Shown in pieces: positions 62,701 through 64,000 of a stretch of 64,000 nt of DNA. Source of the stretch: Phoenix dactylifera. Its lineage: Eukaryota; Streptophyta; Magnoliopsida; Arecales; Arecaceae. The notes under the pieces were generated by a model. It saw nothing but the letters and a program-made list of their open reading frames with translations. It searched no databases and was not told the DNA's origin. Each line of letters opens with the position of its first letter. The stretch's first letter is position 1. Location of the stretch: contig NC_052404.1 in assembly GCF_009389715.1 (NCBI RefSeq), forward strand, positions 10,424,480 through 10,488,479, read 5' to 3'. A program made the position numbers and the translations under genes.

Positions 62701-64000
62701 GTATGGACTGCTCAATACCCGGCCCCCATTGAGGTAATGTTTTACAATTTTTTCTTTTTATCGCAAATTCTCCTTAGCTAAATGTCAAATAAGATTAGCT
62801 TAATCCTTTTTTTTTTAAAAAAAAATAACTTGATTTGTCAACTCTTGCAGAAGCTGGTGGTTTAGATTTTGAAATTCAACCATTTATTTTAGCTTCTAGT
62901 TTCACTGTATTGCATATGGTTTTAGAAATCAGCAAGTTCTGGTAGTTATTTTGCTTTGTCTTTTGCCACAACAATTGTATATGGTTGGGCTTTGTAAATT
63001 TAGTAAAGTTAGTGGTACTCGCGTCTGAAACGGTTCCCTGAAATGAACATCTAGTAGTTGACATTCCGAACCGCTCAACAGCTTGTGGAAATGCTATAAT
63101 TTTTATTGGTCAAAAATTTTCTCCTTTGCAAGCATCTGACTACGAGGTAGGATAACTTGTTAAGCTATGGATACCCAGTGACACTAGACTTACTGTTTTC
63201 TGGTAACTTTTTATCTCGGTGAAACCAGATCGTTAAGACGTGTCTCATCCACCATTAGCTGTGAAATGCATATGTCACGCATCTGAGATTTCAGTTTGAA
63301 ATTTTCTGAATGAATTATTACCTAAGAGCCAGTTCCCTTGACATATCCGCTCATTGGGAGGGTGTCATATGTCACCATCCACGTCAATTTCCATAATAGA
63401 GTGGGCGCAGGGCACGGGGGGGCATCTGTAGCATTGGTCATGGTAAAAATTTAGCGGTCCTTTTTGAAGGTTTCATCAGTTTGGCTTCAGCCTAAATAGT
63501 AAAGTGTCTCTTATTTAAAGTATCTTAATTGTAGCCTAAGGGGCATACATAATTTCATTAATACCTTCTTTGGCGAAACAGGTCTTATCCTTTTGGGAGC
63601 GAGTATCAATTAACCTCAGAAGTAGGCACATCGAAAATCAAAGATTAATGTCTAACCTGTAATTGTACAAGAGCAACCATATTCCATTCAAGGATAATTA
63701 GCCTTTTCTAGGAGGTCACCTAGCTCGTAACGTTGCAGTCTTATTCTGTTGACAGCCATTTGTCGCAAGTTACATAGATACTGAGCTTTCATAATATGCT
63801 ATTGACATGCTCTGTTTTTCCTGTATCATTTGTTTACGGCATGTATCGCATATAGTTGTGTCGACTGCATGTGATTAGTTGCTGCCTATGATTTACAGGA
63901 AAGAGCAAGGGAGAAGAGGCCTGAGGTTGGTTCTCCAGCTCTACCCACCTGGGCATGGCAGATGCATGGCCCTGCTCCATTTTCGCTGCTCTCTTCTGCA
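59799..64000 (+). CDS. APETALA2-like transcription factor (euAP2, two AP2 domains), 3' end outside window
   Basis: Nuclear regulator of the AP2/TOE/RAP2-7 group, which controls flowering time and floral organs and is repressed by miR172. Exons: 59799-60340, 60442-60467, 60572-60602, 60699-60789, 60876-61021, 61282-61326, 61456-61559, 61688-61821, 62659-62733, 63899-64000 and beyond; all are GT-AG and in phase, giving 432 codons so far. The N-terminus [10 protein letters not shown] carries an EAR-like LDLNL. A basic [18 protein letters not shown] precedes AP2 domain 1 (about 161-226, with [20 protein letters not shown]). Domain 2 is at about 254-321 ([40 protein letters not shown]). DIDLNLRIS lies at about 333-341. 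The window ends in ...FSLLSSA, where family members continue with the miR172-target codons for AASSGF. The gene looks intact as far as seen. Confidence 0.95.
61925..62330. other. Possible small repeat insertion in intron 8 of the AP2-like gene
   Basis: This 400-bp stretch differs in texture from the T-rich intron around it. It is A-rich, with GATCGACCGTGCC and GCAGGATCCGGAAC-type GC patches near 61960, and looks like debris of an inserted retroelement end on the minus strand. I found no clear ends or target duplication. Confidence 0.3.
63996..64000 (+). promoter_or_regulatory. First five bases of the expected miR172 target site
   Basis: The last bases of the window, CTGCA in the codons for Ser-Ser-Ala, match the beginning of the conserved miR172 site CTGCAGCATCATCAGGATTC found at this exact position in euAP2 genes. 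Only five bases are inside, so this rests on gene identity and reading frame, not on the match itself. Confidence 0.55.

Overview
This is a stretch of nuclear DNA from a flowering plant. It is AT-rich, the genes have many introns with GT-AG borders, intergenic space is full of plant transposon families, and every recognisable gene belongs to a plant family (Dof, euAP2, cytosolic ascorbate peroxidase, arogenate dehydratase). Gene style and repeat types suggest a non-grass monocot, perhaps a palm. That placement is an inference, not something proven by the sequence. No tRNA, rRNA or CRISPR was seen.

Layout. (1) 1.2-9.4 kb, minus: a multi-exon gene for an uncharacterised Ser/Pro/Lys-rich plant protein. 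I rebuilt nine phase-consistent exons; its 5-kb first intron holds a probable solo LTR. (2) 13.96-14.82 kb, minus: a Dof zinc-finger transcription factor. (3) 18-30 kb: gene-poor, with a LINE tail, a probable Copia solo LTR and an odd unrecognised ORF. (4) 30.4-33.8 kb, minus: an arogenate/prephenate dehydratase pseudogene that kept its introns. A 196-bp hAT-type MITE with a perfect 8-bp target duplication sits inside one of its coding exons. (5) 35.9-39.6 kb, minus: a complete nine-exon cytosolic ascorbate peroxidase gene (249 aa) with a TATA box and a heat-shock-element-like site just upstream. (6) 40.4-46.6 kb: LINE tails, one of them split by a broken Ty3/Gypsy chromovirus element with 5-bp target duplications. 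(7) 46.6-59 kb: repeat-rich intergenic DNA, including a CACTA element that carries a piece of a DUF761-type gene and a Harbinger/Tourist-like MITE. (8) 59.1-64.0 kb, plus: an APETALA2-like double-AP2-domain gene. It runs off the window edge just as the expected miR172 target site begins.

The four intact genes are not an operon or a visible pathway cluster; they are independent transcription units. The most informative signals are the MITE-in-exon event in the dehydratase pseudogene, the gene-fragment-carrying CACTA element, the nested Gypsy-in-LINE insertion, and the stress-type promoter of the peroxidase gene. Exon borders were worked out by eye from splice sites, reading phase and family knowledge; no database search was possible.
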